Shown: positions 42,537 through 54,419, counted from the first letter of the stretch. The stretch: 64,000 nucleotides of DNA from Trichomonas vaginalis G3 (GCF_026262505.1 NC_067203.1:11594001-11658000); one strand, 5' to 3'. Notes: generated from the letters alone by a model not told the origin. Numbers and translations: made by a program.

Positions 42537-42578
42537 TAGTGGGGCTTCCAGGGGCTGCGCCCCTTCTAGCCCCGAAGA
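42507..42578. other. Poly(A) run followed by a G/C-rich hairpin
   Basis: A run of about 26 A is followed at once by GGTAGTGGGGCTTCCAGGGG and a matching right half. GGGGCT pairs with AGCCCC and AGGGG with CCCCT around a CTGCG loop, giving a two-step hairpin. This is a striking G/C island in AT-rich DNA. It lies 20-30 bp beyond the stop of the minus-strand gene at 42602, where the run reads as poly(T) after a hairpin, like a Pol III or rho-independent-style terminator. It might instead mark the end of an inserted element. Confidence 0.55.
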
Positions 42579-42601
42579 TGTTTAGTAAAAAATTAAAGTT
42601 T

Positions 42602-44002
42602 TTATTCGATAAGAACGACATCGCTATCGTTTTCTTCTTCCTCCTCCTCTTCTTCATAGTCAGTATCTGATGGCTCTTTGTCAGCCACATGACCAGCAAC
42701 AAATATTGAGACAAATTGTTTCTTTGGTTTTGTTAGCAGGAACTTTTGATGGTCGTAGAACACGAATTCTACATTTTGAAAATGTTGTGCTGAGTATTCT
42801 GTGAAATGGGAAATTGGAATTGGTTCTCCCATGCCAAAACCAGCAATGGACGCGAACAAAACATCGTCTTCGACTCTTGCAGGTTTGTCAATTGCAACAG
42901 TAGTTATGATGTGAGGTTTTCCTTCACATCCTGCAAGAGATTGTACATGAAAGATTGCTTTTTCTTCTCCCTCAGGAACTGAAAGTGTGAAATGGAATGA
43001 GAGTTCTCCATATTCATTTGCTTCTTCGTAATAGTTGTATGTTGTAGGATACACCAATTGAAATTTTCCTATTCTTGTTTCCCTGAGGTGTTGTCTATAT
43101 TGCTTGGGAAAACATAAAATAAATTGCTCTATAGCTTGTGCTGCTATTAGATTGGTTGTAACTGGTAATTTTGAGGCGAAAAGGTCTACAAGAACACCGG
43201 GATTTTTTATGTCGTTTTCAATTGGTTTAACAGATTCTATGACTTTGTTAAACATTTCACTATAATCTGAGTTGTCTTCGACCCCCCAATTGTTAAGAAG
43301 TTTATACAACAATTTCAGTCTTTTCATGGCGTATTTTCTTTGAATGGATTCGGGTAGCGAGAGGTTACAGTCGTCGGTTTGTGTTTCGTTACTCGAATAT
43401 TGTTCAAGAGAAATTAAATCTTGAAATTGTGCTCTTGTTAACATACTTGTAGAACTATGTGAAACTTGTTCTGGTGCTGGTTGTAAATCTGTTTCAGATG
43501 TTTCTGTTGTGTTTTGAGAAGAAGAAGAACTCAAATTGTTGGACAATTTGTCTTGAATTGTAGAACTATGTGAAACTTGTTCTGGTGCTGTTTGGACAAC
43601 TGTATCTGTTGTGTTTTGAGAAGAAGAACTCAAATTGTTGGACAATTTGTTTGCAATTGTAGAACTATGTGAAACTTGTTCTGGTGCTGTTTGGACAACT
43701 GTATCTGTTGTGTTTTGAGAAGAAGAACTCAAATTGTTGGACAATTTGTTTGCAATTGTATGAGGAAGTTGCTTTGGTATTATAGGAGGTCGTAAGGGTT
43801 TTGAGAATGGTGAGACATAAGTTGTAGGAACTTTAACTGCAGAGGTAGTCGACGAATTGTTTGCAATTGTATGAGGAAGTTGCTTTGGTATTATAGGAGG
43901 TCGTAAGGGTTTTGAGAATGGTGAGACATAAGTTGTAGGAACTTTAACTGCAGAGGTAGTCGACGAATTGTTTGCGCACTTTTTTCTTCTTCCATTAGAC
44001 AA
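42602..44002 (-). CDS. Hypothetical protein with tandem internal repeats, 466-codon frame
   Basis: The N-terminal part has two copies of a 39-residue unit (NNSSTTSAVKVPTTYVSPFS and so on) and then three copies of a 33-residue unit (KLSNNLSSSSQNTTDTVVQT, APEQVSHSST); the DNA of the copies is almost identical. The C-terminal 250 residues are globular and conclude with an acidic tail (DTDYEEEEEEEENDSD, VVLIE). No family is recognised. The frame opens without an ATG; the first in-frame ATG is near residue 190, just before LTRAQFQDL, so the true start is unresolved. It lies head-to-head with the second Polinton-type element and might belong to it or to the host. Confidence 0.45.
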   Translation of the reverse strand: MSNGRRKKCANNSSTTSAVKVPTTYVSPFSKPLRPPIIPKQLPHTIANNSSTTSAVKVPTTYVSPFSKPLRPPIIPKQLPHTIANKLSNNLSSSSQNTTDTVVQTAPEQVSHSSTIANKLSNNLSSSSQNTTDTVVQTAPEQVSHSSTIQDKLSNNLSSSSSQNTTETSETDLQPAPEQVSHSSTSMLTRAQFQDLISLEQYSSNETQTDDCNLSLPESIQRKYAMKRLKLLYKLLNNWGVEDNSDYSEMFNKVIESVKPIENDIKNPGVLVDLFASKLPVTTNLIAAQAIEQFILCFPKQYRQHLRETRIGKFQLVYPTTYNYYEEANEYGELSFHFTLSVPEGEEKAIFHVQSLAGCEGKPHIITTVAIDKPARVEDDVLFASIAGFGMGEPIPISHFTEYSAQHFQNVEFVFYDHQKFLLTKPKKQFVSIFVAGHVADKEPSDTDYEEEEEEEENDSDVVLIE

Positions 44003-44044
44003 AAATGAACTGTTTTTTTCGGACTACTCATAGAAAAGTTTAAT

Positions 44045-44215
44045 AATAAACCGTTTTCGTCAACGGTAACCCCTCTATTTTTTTATTTTATTTAATAGTT
44101 ACCGGTTGGCAACCGTTCCATCTCAAATATTGAATGAACTATAAACGTTTTTTGTTTTCTATATATACTTTTTTGTCAACGGTAAAACTTTTTACACAAC
44201 GGTTTTTGAGAGTCG
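44045..44215. promoter_or_regulatory. Cluster of AACGG / CCGTT motifs
   Basis: In about 170 bp there are at least five AACGG or CCGTT pentamers on both strands (AACCGTTTTCGTCAACGGTAAC, shown here only as its core, CAACCGTTCC, TCAACGGTAAAA, CACAACGGTT), plus a TTACCGGTT. YAACGG is the classical Myb-binding core, and trichomonads have many Myb regulators. The cluster sits between the divergent frames at 42602-44002 and 44466 onward, where a shared promoter would be expected. Binding is an inference. Confidence 0.4.
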
Positions 44216-44465
44216 TCGCTGTTGACTTTTTTGTAGAGCACTCAAAATAGTATAACTTTGTCCGGACAAGTAAGGGTCTATCGTCGCTACAGGAAAAGTT
44301 ACAGGCGTTCCAAGGAAGTATTACTTTGAGAAGCCTTTCCCCTTATAGAATGAGATAGGACGGTTTATTTTACAAAACTGACAAACGTTGACCGAGTAGT
44401 TTTTTGTGCTGAACAAATAGTGTCATATAAACATCTGTCAAAACCGCTTTTTAACTTCACTTAAA

Positions 44466-44567
44466 ATGCCACGTAAGCTACGTAAGAATATACGTAAGAG
44501 GAAGGGAGCATTGAAACATCCAATAGTAAAGACTAACCACAACAACAGTTGCAACAACAAATGCTGA
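44466..44567 (+). CDS. Small basic protein at the left end of the second element
   Basis: A 33-codon frame starting MPRKLRKNIRKRKG. It is strongly basic, like the small DNA-condensing core proteins of adenovirus-like elements. It is too short for a firm call and may be only the start of a longer ancestral gene. Confidence 0.35.
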   Translation: MPRKLRKNIRKRKGALKHPIVKTNHNNSCNNKC

Positions 44568-47164
44568 ATGACCCACTATGTTGCAACAAATGTCAAGCAA
44601 CCCTATGCTTTTAAGCCGAGTTATTGGTGCACAGAGTGGAGGTTTAAGAGCGGCACTTTTAGCGAAAATGGCAGGCTATGGTGGAGCTGCAGACGGAACA
44701 GCTTATCCCTCAAAGTCAATGAATTTGAGTTCACTCAAAAATCAAATATCAGATGTCAAAAAGTCAAACGTAGACATACAGAAACAATAAGTGAAAACGA
44801 AAAGAAACTAGAATATGACAGACACACAAAGAAACTCAATGAGTTAAAACGTAGAGAAAAAGAAGAAAGAAGAACAACTGAAAGAACTAAGTACAGAGGA
44901 ATATGCGAAAAAAGTGTCAGAAAAAGCAGCAGAAGTAGCAAAAATGGAACAAGATGTTATAAATTTGAAAAACCATACTACTCAATATAAAGTACTGAAA
45001 GATGAAGAGATAAACAAAAAGCCTGAAGACATATATGGATAGCGATGAGTATAAAAAAGAAGTTGAAGCAAATGTAAAGGCAGAAAAACTTTTACAGTTG
45101 CAAAACCAAACCGTACAGTATGAAACTTAGCACAAGAAAGTAAAAATAACGACGCGGCTATGCAAAAGGCAATGAAAAGCGCAGAATATATAAAAGCTAA
45201 CAATGACTGGTTAGATGCCCAAGCCAACGCCAAAGCAGCCCAACTTATAGGGTCAATAAGGACAAAAATACAAGCGGATGAAGACAGTTCAAATGAAGCT
45301 TTAATGAATGCTGACTTTAAGAACGCCTTCGAAGCTCTTCATAGTAAGGTGAAACTAGTGAACGACTTTCTCATCTGGAAAGAAACTGAAGTCTGAAGGT
45401 TTCGACAACGAGTTAAAAGAAGTAGCACACAAATATGACGAAAATAACAGATGCAGCAACGAGACAGGCAGTTCAAAGTGCCTATGACGCCGTTAGAGCA
45501 ACTGTTGTGAAAAGTCAAGAAAAAGAGTTACAACAGACCAAAACAGACCTAGTAAATGCTTTCTTAAGAACGAAAAGTCAGGTAGGACATTACGCTGCAG
45601 ATGGAACATATGTGCCAGCTGGTGGAACTTATTACCACCAAACCCTCCAAGAGAAGCACCTGCACCAGGACTACCTAGAACATTTACATCGTCACATGGA
45701 CACAGACACAGGCATGCACAACAACCAGCACAACAACCAACAGTTCAAAATCCAGCACAACAACAACAACAGCACAGCAACCACCTCAAACCAGCACAAC
45801 AACCACAAACAGAGCAAGGACATAAAAGTAGAGAACAAGGAAACCAAGAATTCTTAAAATGCTTAAAGAAGAGTGTGGTTTCCCAGATACTATTGACTTT
45901 AGTGACAGATATAAAGAAGCTATTGGAAAGTTCAAGGATGGAAATACTGACCCGAACCTATTTAGCTTTATGGCTCAGCACCAAACGGATATAATCTCAA
46001 ACCTGGAAAATACAGCTCGCTAAGGGATATGATTTAATAGCATATCATCCAAATGACATGGATGAATTTACTCCGAGATATTTGATGTCAGAGCTAAATG
46101 ACAATTCAACTTTCGTCATGAAAGCGTAAAAAATAGAGACGGAACGAAAGAACAAAAGCTTATGAATGCGGATGACGTAGATAGGGAAATTGTTGAAAAC
46201 GGTCTCGGATATATGAAATGCCAGCAGATGAGGTACAAGAAACTCCACAGGAAGAAATAGTTCAGATACAACCAGACATGGAAGAAATAGTTCAGCAACA
46301 ACAGCTAGAAGAGCCTGAAGGAACGAACAAGTCACTCCTTTGGAAACTAACTTCACAGAACTAGATGAAGATTGGAACAGCCGAAAAATCTTGACCCTCA
46401 ACAAGAGTATGCGGAGATATGGAATATTTCCAAGAGTCTAAAAAATTCGGCTGACATAGTAGAAGAATATCGAAAAAATGTTTGCCGACATACAAAAGAC
46501 TCCAACATCAGATGAAAATATCCAGCATAGAATGGAAGAACTGAAAAAAAATACACAAATACAACAACCCTTTTTACTTACGAGCATTTAACGTTCAATC
46601 TTCGGATGAACTCGGTGAAAATAAAAGGTTAAATTTCAAGAAACATATAGAAATGAAACATTGTTTAAAGTTCATTCAGAACCTAACCAAGATGGAAACA
46701 AACCTACTTTTGTTTCTGCAGACGATGGAACTACAATGAGATGGGGTCATAAAGCTAACCCGGATAGGTGGTTCATAAACTTACAACCACAATTCCAGAA
46801 GTTGTAGACGCAATGGAAGTCAATGGTGAACCAGATATAGCTGGTATTTTAAGCGCGGCTTTAATGCCATTGAAAGATATGAAACATGCAGATATTTTGG
46901 ACGCAGTATGAAATGAACATGGCTGATGGAAATATAACACCTGACGTTCTAGAACATTTATCTCAAAGAACTACACAGAACCATAGAGATGGTATATTTG
47001 GTGAAGAGTTTAGAAAGAAAGTTATGGACAGAGAAGGAAGAGAACCTATTGTACATGACCTTGCAAACGAAAGTTTACAAAATGTCATAAAAACTTACTT
47101 TGCAGACAATGAACCGAGAAGGGATGAATATTTAAGAAAACTCAAATGGACAGTAACCAAATGA
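44568..47164 (+). pseudogene. Coiled-coil structural-protein region of the second element, broken
   Basis: Plus-strand pieces are rich in Lys, Glu and Gln with coiled-coil character, a Gly/Ala-rich start (QSGGLRAALLAKMAGYGG) and a His/Asn/Gln-rich low-complexity stretch near 45.7-45.85 kb. The last piece (46886-47164) is more globular. They precede the capsid region, where Polintons and related viruses often have minor structural genes. No family is recognised and the region is in many short frames. Confidence 0.45.
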
Positions 47165-47282
47165 AATGTTAGTATTGAAAAACATGTTCCTTGACAAAAT
47201 AAAACCAACTACAGAAATAACGACGCAAGACTGAAAGATTGGGTAAAAAGCTTTCCCATTCACAAAAGATATAGTTGGTAAC

Positions 47283-49273
47283 ATGGAAAGAAAACCAGAA
47301 TGGCTACAAAAACATATATTTGGAAACGAGCATATTCCATATGGACAGGCACTGTTTGAAGAGCTTGAACCGGAAACTCAGGAAAGAGTCATGCAAACAA
47401 TACGCGAAGACTCAAATACAGACTATGACAAACTCTTTCTAGGATATAGGTTACCTGAGATGGGCGACCAGAGCCAAAGGCAAAAAGGACATGGGAAATT
47501 TGCAACATACTAGATGAACATAATGCAAAGATGCAACAACTTCAAGCAGAGGGCAATGAAGGAAAAAGAAGAGTTAAAAACTCAGTCAGGAAGAAAGTAA
47601 AAGCTTGGTCCACGTGGGTTCTATTATGACATATAAATCCAACTATTCTATTTTTACTCATATGAAATGTACGCCGCTCAGAATATAACGCCAACAGTTT
47701 TGGATGCTATGAATGGAAATGTTTCCGAATGGTATAACGAATGCGACAATGCCATTAGAAGGTCAGAAATAGTTCCTGGAACTTACGAATATACAACTGC
47801 TGTTTCTTATGGAAACGTAGGTGAGTTTGGAGAAGGTTCTTCAACAACAGTAGATATTGCTTGCGACAGGTTTTCATATAATTTCTATTGACAACTCTTT
47901 CTTATACGTGGAACAAGACATTGAAATAAACCTTCTGCCAAGTTGTCTGACAAGAAAGGTTGCAATGGAATTTTCTATGTCGGATACCAATATGCTCCAG
48001 AAGTTTTCATGGGATATAAGATATATTCTAACTCTGACTTAGTTCAAACAGTAACATGGGCAAACTATGAATGGTTCGCTTTGAGAAACTCAGTACAACC
48101 ACAAGCTAGAGAACAAACAGACCAGTATGCAACTATTGAGAAAATAAGAAGACTTGACCCTAACGTTCCAGGAGTTTATGTTAACCTTTCTGGTTCAGAT
48201 GGAAATGCTGTCACTAAAGTAAAACTGAAACTTAGAGTTCCTTTGTCATCTTTCCTCATCTTCAGGTTTTTAAGATACTTGCCAAACTGGGCAGGAAAAA
48301 TTTCTATTGAACTTACTCCAAGCAAAAATAACTTAGTCATTGCACCAACACAAGACCCATTCACTCTTACAGAAGTAGTGGGAACAAATAAAACGTCATT
48401 CGCCGACTTTTGCAAAAGACAAAGTTGACTTAGACTTTGGTTTCTCAAACCTCAACACTGAAGTAAACTACTATTCAATGCTGCTGGAACTGCTTGGGAC
48501 CCAGTTAAGTTCACATGCGAAAAGTTTGAATGCAAGAGAATAGAAAGCAGACTTGCAGTCTATATGTTGGACCCAGATATTTCAAATGCTTTAGCTGCCA
48601 AATATATTGCAGTTCCACTTATGTTCCCTATACACCAAATATCTGTCAAAGACTTTGCAGGTGAAGTTGGAAACCAAAGTGCTGACCAGGTGCAAGAACA
48701 GATATTGCCTTAACAACTGCAATGAAACATGCAGATACTCTGTTTGTTCTTTTCAGACGAACTATAAATGACTATTCTTGTTTCTACAACCCCGGTATTA
48801 AATATCATATAAACATAGATGGCAAATATTATCCAAGAGAAGAATATTCTACAGTTGAGGATATGAGGTCATACAACTTGACATTAGATGCTATGAACTT
48901 TAACAACAACTTCACAACAACCATTAACCCTGAAATGCAAAGTTCTATTATGCCATATGTGAAAGTATGGACTCATACAGGAGGTCAAAAAACTCAATAT
49001 ACAAATGGAGACCGTTCAAACTTTTGGCTTGGCATTCCATTTGCTGACTCAGAAGACTTTATGGGTGGTATTTCAACTGTTGGTACTGTACAAATACAAT
49101 ATACTGGTGACAGAGACGGTCCAGATGAACTGAGAGCAAAGAAGTTTACAAAACCAATAGCACTTTTCACGGAAGATGCTCTTTTGAAGATTCGTTCGAT
49201 GAAACCTGCTGGGGCTCCTCAGATTGGTATAACGACAGCTTCCATCGAGCAGATTTTGGCAGCAGGTCAGTAA
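47283..49273 (+). pseudogene. Major capsid protein-type region (double jelly-roll), broken
   Basis: Plus-strand translations show beta-rich, Asn/Thr-rich sequence typical of Polinton and virophage major capsid proteins: SAEVVSYGN-like strands near 47.8 kb, SWANYEWFALRNS-type sequence, RFLRYLPNWAGKISIELTP near 48.27 kb, and a long final frame (48722-49273) with NPGIKYHINIDGKYYPREEY, GDRSNFWLGIPFADSEDF and the closing TTASIEQILAAGQ. Size (about 1.6 kb from 47.66 kb) fits the usual 500-600 residues. The first 400 bases may belong to a separate upstream gene. It has a handful of breaks. Confidence 0.6.
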
Positions 49274-49603
49274 GTTGTTCTTGAACTGACTTCTCTCCGT
49301 CAAATATTGACAGTACGCCAGTTTTTGAATAATATTGTATTAATAAACTTACCTTTAGAAATATCGTCAGTTTTGTTGTTATATTTTTGTCTGCTTCAAG
49401 AACTTTCACCATCTCGGTTATACCAACTTTCTTTGCTTTATGAAAATATTTTGGTTCAGCAAAGACTGCTATTCTATAACATTTACCATTGTTTGTATAA
49501 AGAACTATTCTGTCAATGATTTGTATTGTTTGTGTGTGTAAACTTTGTTCTGCTTCAATTCGAAGAGATACTCAAATACGTCCATCTTTTTATTCTAAGT
49601 AAA

Positions 49604-50185
49604 ATGTCATTTCCGAAAAATAGAAGCGTGAGTGTTTCAAAAGGTTTAATGGCGGTGGCAGATGTGAAGTTAAATTCACCAACTCAAACAAACAGTCAAA
49701 GTGTTGTTGTCAATGTCAAAGAAAGAGATGTTGAAGTGGGGAAACCATACGAAGACGAAGATGGTATAACAATAGTTCCTGTAAAAGAACAACCAACATA
49801 CCCTGAAGTTAGCAGAGACTTAAGTTCTGTTGCAGATATTCGAAATGACTACCAACAACTGAAAGACAAACTTAAAACTCAGGAGAAGATTTGTCAAGCT
49901 TTAGGTCTAATGTTAAACTTGGTCGAACACAACCCTGTAAAAGTGAACTCATATGTCATCGCACCTCATGAAGTCTTGAAAGAACTATTGAAACTTTTGA
50001 CAGAGGCAGACGATATAAACATCAAAGAAATAGAACCCGACGTTAGTTGCTGTGGTGTTTCATATAATGTCATTGACAAGATATACGTTATGAAAGGAGG
50101 TGAAACGTTGAACTTAAAGTATAGTTTCCCAGACGTCATAAAAATATTTGACGACCACAACATTTCATTAAAATTTATTTGCTAA
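49604..50185 (+). CDS. Hypothetical protein of the second element, 193 aa, open frame
   Basis: It starts at MSFPKNRSVSVSKGLMAVAD and ends KIFDDHNISLKFIC. The first 60 residues are polar with many Val and Thr residues (SVVVNVKERDVEVG), then a helical part (DYQQLKDKLKTQEKICQALG) is followed by a globular end. It directly follows the capsid region on the same strand. It is one of the few frames of this element without an internal break. No family is recognised; a minor structural protein is the natural guess from position. Confidence 0.5.
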   Translation: MSFPKNRSVSVSKGLMAVADVKLNSPTQTNSQSVVVNVKERDVEVGKPYEDEDGITIVPVKEQPTYPEVSRDLSSVADIRNDYQQLKDKLKTQEKICQALGLMLNLVEHNPVKVNSYVIAPHEVLKELLKLLTEADDINIKEIEPDVSCCGVSYNVIDKIYVMKGGETLNLKYSFPDVIKIFDDHNISLKFIC

Positions 50186-50203
50186 GTAAATGGCAGAAGA
50201 ACA

Positions 50204-50990
50204 ATGGTTTATACTATTACGACTAAAAACCCTGAGTCATATAATTCTATAACAACAAACTTACAAAGTCCTCAAGGACGATATTGTAAACTAACTTTAA
50301 ACACAATGACGACTAAAGCCTGTTTTGCTCTTTTGACACCAGAAGATTTTATTGTTGTGAATGGTAAAAAATACTCCTTTGAAGATACTTACTCAGATAT
50401 ACCACCAACAGGTTTTGTTGACTTATTTAATACTTTAAGGACGGATGTAACATTGCTGCAACTAGAGCAGGTTTCATTATGTTTGGATGTCCGACTGAGT
50501 TTAGTATAAACGATATGAGCTATAATACAAAACTTATATCTGGTTTTTACTACCAACAGTTTCCTATAACAGGAAAAGGTGTCATACAAGGAATGTCTGT
50601 TCCATTGACTTTAAGTACACCTATTTTATATATTGTTTCAAACTTAGGTTCAAAGTGCTATTCGAATGTCGACAGAACTACTATGACCAAAAGATACTCA
50701 TGCGATATAAACAAACACTTTCTCTGCTGGTTTGCCTATTGTTCATTCGAATGCAGAATTTTCAACCTTAGTGAACTCAAAACACTTTGGCAAGTATAAC
50801 GTTGACATTAGTTGACGCAAACTTTGTTCCTGTTAAACTTTTATTCCTATGTATTTGTCAATGACGGCAGAAAGTTTCGAATTGGAAGATGCAACTGGTG
50901 AAAGTATTGTATTACAAGAACAACTTCAACAACAAATAGCTCAAGAACAACAAATGCAACAAATGGAACAACAAAGTCAAGAATAAAAAT
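50204..50990 (+). pseudogene. Possible minor capsid (penton-like) region, broken
   Basis: Beta-rich plus-strand pieces follow the 193-aa frame: MVYTITTKNPESYNSITTNL, CKLTLNTMTTKACFALLTP, then FPITGKGVIQGMSVPLTLST. A small jelly-roll penton protein is expected near the capsid gene in such elements, and the composition fits, but there is no diagnostic motif. A short Gln-rich frame closes the region before 51 kb. Confidence 0.35.
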
Positions 50991-51016
50991 AATATTTTTT
51001 TTATTTTTATAAAAAT

Positions 51017-52230
51017 GTACAGAATAGACGTTTCAGATTTTTATGACTTCCAAGCGTTCAGAATATGTGTCCATTTCGAGACTATTACAAAGCAGTCGAG
51101 AATTTGAAACGTTTAGTCATTTATGTCGACTCTGCCCCAGAATGTTATGTTATGAAAGAATGGGATGTTGTCTTTAACAAACAAGAGCAACAATAGTTCA
51201 GAACAAGAATGTGACAGAAACTTAAGAAAATAAAGTCGTAACAAGTTGGAATGAAGATGTTAGATGCTTGGGTATCTTATTGTCAAGTTAGAAGATTTTT
51301 CAGTTCGAGGTATAAAGTTCTATACACCTTCTCCAAACTTCTATTCTATCTTCACTGGATATAAATACGAACAAGTAGAATGAAAGAAAATATTATAGAA
51401 GCTTGGTTAGACCATGTAAAGAAATATATATGCAATGGAAACGAAAAAAGTTTATTGAGTATATCTTATGTTGTTTGCAAACATCTTACAACATCCAAGT
51501 GCTAAGAATGAAACTGCTCTCATTTAATTGGAACAAGGAACTGGTAAGAACACATTCTTTACAGATATTTTGTGCAAAACTGTTAGAGGGCTATTCGAAC
51601 CGAATATGACAAACTTAGAAAATCTGTGGCAAGTTTAACTCCTCAATAGAGAATATGAAACTTATAGTTTGCAATGAACTTCAAAGTATAGATACAACAA
51701 AAGTTTTGAACTCAGATGCTTTGAAGAGTCTTATAACAGACAAAGTTGGAGTTGGAAAGAAAATATAAAGACCAAGAGTTTGTGAAAAGTGTGCAAACTT
51801 CATTATGGTTTCAAACAATGCTGTTCCGATGAAGTTAGAAAGTTCTGACAGAAGATATGTAGTTGTCAGAACGTCAGATTCTCATATGCAAGATACAGAA
51901 TATTTTGACGATTAGCAGAAACTTTGACATCTGACTTTTACAACACTTGTTCTCATCATTTATGACATTAGATATTTCAAAGTTCAATCCAAGACAAATT
52001 CCACATACCGAAGAGAGACAAACATGTTAGAAGCAAACAAGAGTGTTTATGAACTATTCGTAGATGAAACTGACTTTGAGTGTTTAGATGAAAGGTCATT
52101 GTACGATTCGTATAAACAATATTGTCAAATATGGTTATATGGCAGCTTCTAAACGAACATTCTTGGCAAATGTCAAAGTCTTTTAGATGTTCAGAATGGC
52201 GTATATACAAAGAAAAATTTTTCTGAGTAA
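51017..52230 (+). pseudogene. SF3 helicase (D5-like) region, broken
   Basis: A Walker-A-like GTGKNTFF stretch lies near 51.54 kb. A LIVCNELQ beta-strand and acidic pair suggest Walker B near 51.67 kb. SNNAVPMKLESSDRRYVVV near 51.8 kb is typical of the sensor region of D5-type SF3 helicases of large DNA viruses, virophages and Polinton-like viruses. The enzyme would unwind DNA during replication. The region is split among several frames. Confidence 0.6.
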
Positions 52231-52679
52231 ATTTTAAAAAATAATTTTTTTATCCGAAGAAAAAGATGGCAAAATTCATCTCAGTAAACAAGTACATGTC
52301 AGGACTTAAAGAAGAACTAGACCCATTCGCATATTTGAATGTTTACTTCTACAATTTTGAAAGTCTACATTTGACAAAATTTGGAACATTGCACCAGTTA
52401 AGTTTGCTGTTGTTAGAAAAAGTGGTGCGAAATTGGAGCTTAGACATAGAAGGTGTTAGCAGTCAAAGAAATTTGACAGAAGGTTTCAAACCTTAAAGAA
52501 GGCAAGCAATACAAACTGTATACCTATGAACCAAAGAAGACAGACACTATGAATATTATGAGTCTAAGATAGTTGAAGTTCAAGGTAAGTTGGGTAAAAG
52601 ATTTTAGATCTAAGCAGTGTTTGCTCCTAAAGAGGAAGAGAACATTGACATTGACCCAGAAATGTTCTAAAAATAAAAT

Positions 52680-53165
52680 TTTATTTTTACATGTCAAATC
52701 TCACCTTCTCTGGAACTGGTTCAGGTTCTTTCTTCTCTCTCTACTACTTCTTTTCTTTTTTCCTCTCTTCTTCTTCTCTGTGGAGTTTATGTCCAAAAAT
52801 TCTCAGAACCATATTTTGTAAAAGTTCTTTGTCCTTTAATAGCTCTTCTATTCTGTTTTCTATTTCATCTTCAAGAACAGAGCATGTGTCTTCTTTGCAT
52901 TCTAAGAATTTTGTTGGACTTCATTCTTTCCAATCGGCGTCATCTCTGTCAACAAGTCTGTCATTGACAAATTTTAAAGACTGCTCTGCTTAAGTTTATG
53001 GTTTTGTCATATTCCAGAAAACAGACTTTAGAACAAAATTCCTTTCTTGTTTACACTATGTAGATTTTATGGTCGACAGATGTTTTGCTGTCGAAAAGTT
53101 GTCTCGAATAAAGATAGCGAAATCGTCTAGACATTTCCTAAAGATAAAATTTTTAATTTTCTAAA
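52680..53165. other. Region with no recognised gene in the second element
   Basis: It holds a T/C-rich stretch (52720-52790) and several short frames on both strands. On the minus strand the translation is Glu/Lys-rich, which would suit a coiled-coil gene, but nothing firm is seen. Confidence 0.3.
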
Positions 53166-53168
53166 AAT

Positions 53169-54010
53169 ATGTTAGAAAAAAAGTTTGCTGACATGACAAA
53201 AATTTGAGAATGTTTTGAAGCAAGAACAAGAGGAAGTTAGAAATGCTCAGATAAAGCCTATACATGACAAGTTCTTATTTGCTCAGAATGGTATACAGTC
53301 TAATAGCACCCCTGGGTCGGGTAAGACTTTCACTTATTAAAATGGCTGCACAACAAACAAGAACTAGATGAGAAGAACCCATTCTATGAGTTAGTTTTAT
53401 TTTGTAGTACTTCTGGTCAATTTGACAAACGTCAATTCGTTCAAAGATATTATAAAGAAGTCTAAGTTAGTATTATAAAAGATACTGAGTTGTTAGATTG
53501 GATAAAGAAGTACCAAAGAGAAGTTTTGAGTATAATGCTATAAATGAGATATATAATTTCGAAGTTTAAGACCAAATGAGGAAATGCAGAGAATATTAGA
53601 GAAGAAACTTCAGAAACAAACAGAAAGAATAGAATACATTTCGAAGAAATTGCAATCTTACGATGGAAGACATACCCTCATAGATGTCTTTTTCTTAGAT
53701 GACTTTGCTTTCTCTCTTTGTTAAAGAACAGAGAACAAGACATGTGTCGAATTCTTAAGAAGATCAGACACTTTAACATCTCAGTTGTCATTTGTGTACA
53801 GAACAGCCAAGAGTTTAAGTAAGGATGTAAAGAATACTGATGACATTGTACTTTTCCCCGGATGGCGAAGACGATTTCATGGAACTTATGAAAGAGTCCA
53901 TGGCAGGTAAGTTTGACAAGACATGATCATGGGAGAAGTACAGAAGTCATACAAGACCCTCATACTTCTTTCAGAATCATATTACGCAACAAAGTTCAAA
54001 TTGTAAAAGT
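53169..54010 (+). pseudogene. FtsK/A32-type DNA-packaging ATPase region, broken
   Basis: The start is near MLEKKFADM. NSTPGSGKTF near 53.3 kb is a P-loop, and LIDVFFLDDFAF near 53.7 kb is a Walker B strand with paired aspartates. The spacing (about 125 residues) fits the A32-like packaging ATPases of Polintons, virophages and large DNA viruses, which pump DNA into capsids. It lies on the same strand as the capsid and helicase regions. A minisatellite follows immediately. It has several breaks. Confidence 0.6.
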
Positions 54011-54109
54011 CAAGCGTAAAAATGTAAGTGTTGAGTTTAGTCTGTTGTGGTCTGGGGCTGTCGGTCTTTCTGGCTTTGGAAGGCATTCAGGAAAGAGGAC
54101 GTGAGACAT

Positions 54110-54345
54110 TCGTTTGTGTCCTGTCGGAAGGAAGAACTTTTCCAGTTGTCGGGAAAACTTTCTGTCGGATGGAAAAATTTTTCCTGTCGGATGGAAAAAT
54201 TTTCCTGTCGATGAAAAGTTCTCAATTTTTCGAAAATTTGAATGGTTTACGACGGACAACTGGGAAAAATTTTTCCTGTTCGGAAGAATTTTTTCCTGTT
54301 TGTCGGGAAAAACTTTTTCTGTCGATGCAAGAAGTTTTCCTGCGG
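54110..54345. repeat. Minisatellite of about 22 bp, TTTTCCTGTCGGATGGAAAA type
   Basis: About eight imperfect copies of a unit near TTTTTCCTGTCGGATGGAAA occur here, several themselves palindromic (TTTTCC with GGAAAA). Intervals vary between about 20 and 30 bp. It directly follows the ATPase region, perhaps marking the boundary between plus- and minus-strand gene blocks. Confidence 0.6.
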
Positions 54346-54419
54346 AAGGATTTGACAAGACAATTTACCTTATAGAGCTACCTGAGCCATTTTTGGTGTC
54401 AAGCGTAAAATAAATGGTT

